Below are positions 63,794 to 64,000 of a stretch of DNA of 64,000 bases, one piece after another. The notes beneath the pieces were generated by a model. The model was not told the DNA's origin, made no database searches, and saw only the letters and a program-made list of their open reading frames with translations. The DNA is from Anaerolineales bacterium (GTDB taxonomy: Bacteria; Chloroflexota; Anaerolineae; 4572-78; J111), in assembly GCA_020634935.1 (NCBI GenBank), contig JACKAT010000025.1:1-64000 (forward strand). Direction: 5' to 3'. The position numbers and the translations under genes were made by a program. Every line of letters starts with the position of its first letter. Positions within the stretch are counted from its first letter, which is position 1.

Positions 63794-64000
<207 letters not shown>

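Overview
The window looks like chromosomal DNA (about 53% GC by eye) from a heterotrophic, probably aerobic or facultative bacterium. The best guess is an uncultured filamentous member of the Chloroflexota (Anaerolineae-like). That guess rests on the style of the proteins, a T-box in front of thrS, a divergent cbb3 oxidase cluster and a very high load of dispersed hairpin repeats. No 16S gene or other decisive marker is present. No prophage and no CRISPR array was found.

Layout. 1-1.3 kb: a non-coding 41-bp hairpin tandem array. 1.3-16.5 kb: ordinary genes (hypothetical, DUF4397, large membrane protein, SDR epimerase, HEAT, T-box/thrS, LOG, ABC-class ATPase, S41 protease, AIM24-like, PLC-like). 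16.5-19.5 kb: a GAF histidine kinase/NarL regulator pair bracketed by miniature transposons. 19.5-21.2 kb: an FtsK-like soluble translocase under an SOS-box-like promoter, and rpsT. 21.5-25.9 kb: a LysM/NlpE/YbaY-type exported protein, an M24 protein with DddP-like metal-ligand spacing, and a cobalamin adenosyltransferase. 25.9-32.5 kb: an accessory island with a non-coding repeat field, an intact IS66-type element with 8-bp target duplication, and a large kinase-like/NB-ARC/repeat STAND protein whose repeat tail carries a 23-bp frameshifting deletion. 32.5-34.7 kb: thioredoxin, ArsP-like permease and ArsR regulator. 36-47.3 kb: a cbb3-type oxidase cluster with copper-handling genes, several unknown small membrane proteins and cytochromes c. 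47.4-52.8 kb: serC, thioesterase, PCD, tRNA-Val, glyA, HAD. 53-59.5 kb: a LysM lipoprotein and a branched-chain amino acid type ABC transporter (livGFHMK). 59.6-64 kb: two PLP enzymes, carbamate kinase and the C-terminus of a YgeW-type carbamoyltransferase.

How genes work together. The diheme cytochrome c, CcoN and CcoO form the oxidase core; the CcoI-type copper ATPase, TauE/SafE protein and NapH/CcoG-like ferredoxin are expected assembly factors. The Liv operon and the YgeW/carbamate kinase/PLP group suggest catabolism of amino acids or ureido compounds with ATP recovered from carbamoyl phosphate. serC, glyA and PCD are housekeeping amino acid and one-carbon functions.

The strongest unexplained signals are: (i) the 41-bp array whose hairpin arms change in a compensatory way; (ii) a 13-bp-TIR/5-bp-TSD MITE family with five recognisable insertions; (iii) the STAND gene with repeat-mediated frameshift; (iv) a modular repeat that keeps its flanks but swaps palindromic cargo; (v) a structured leader and a shared motif upstream of the cbb3 operons; (vi) three repeat-derived segments read in frame inside one membrane protein. 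All calls were made by reading the sequence; no database search was possible.
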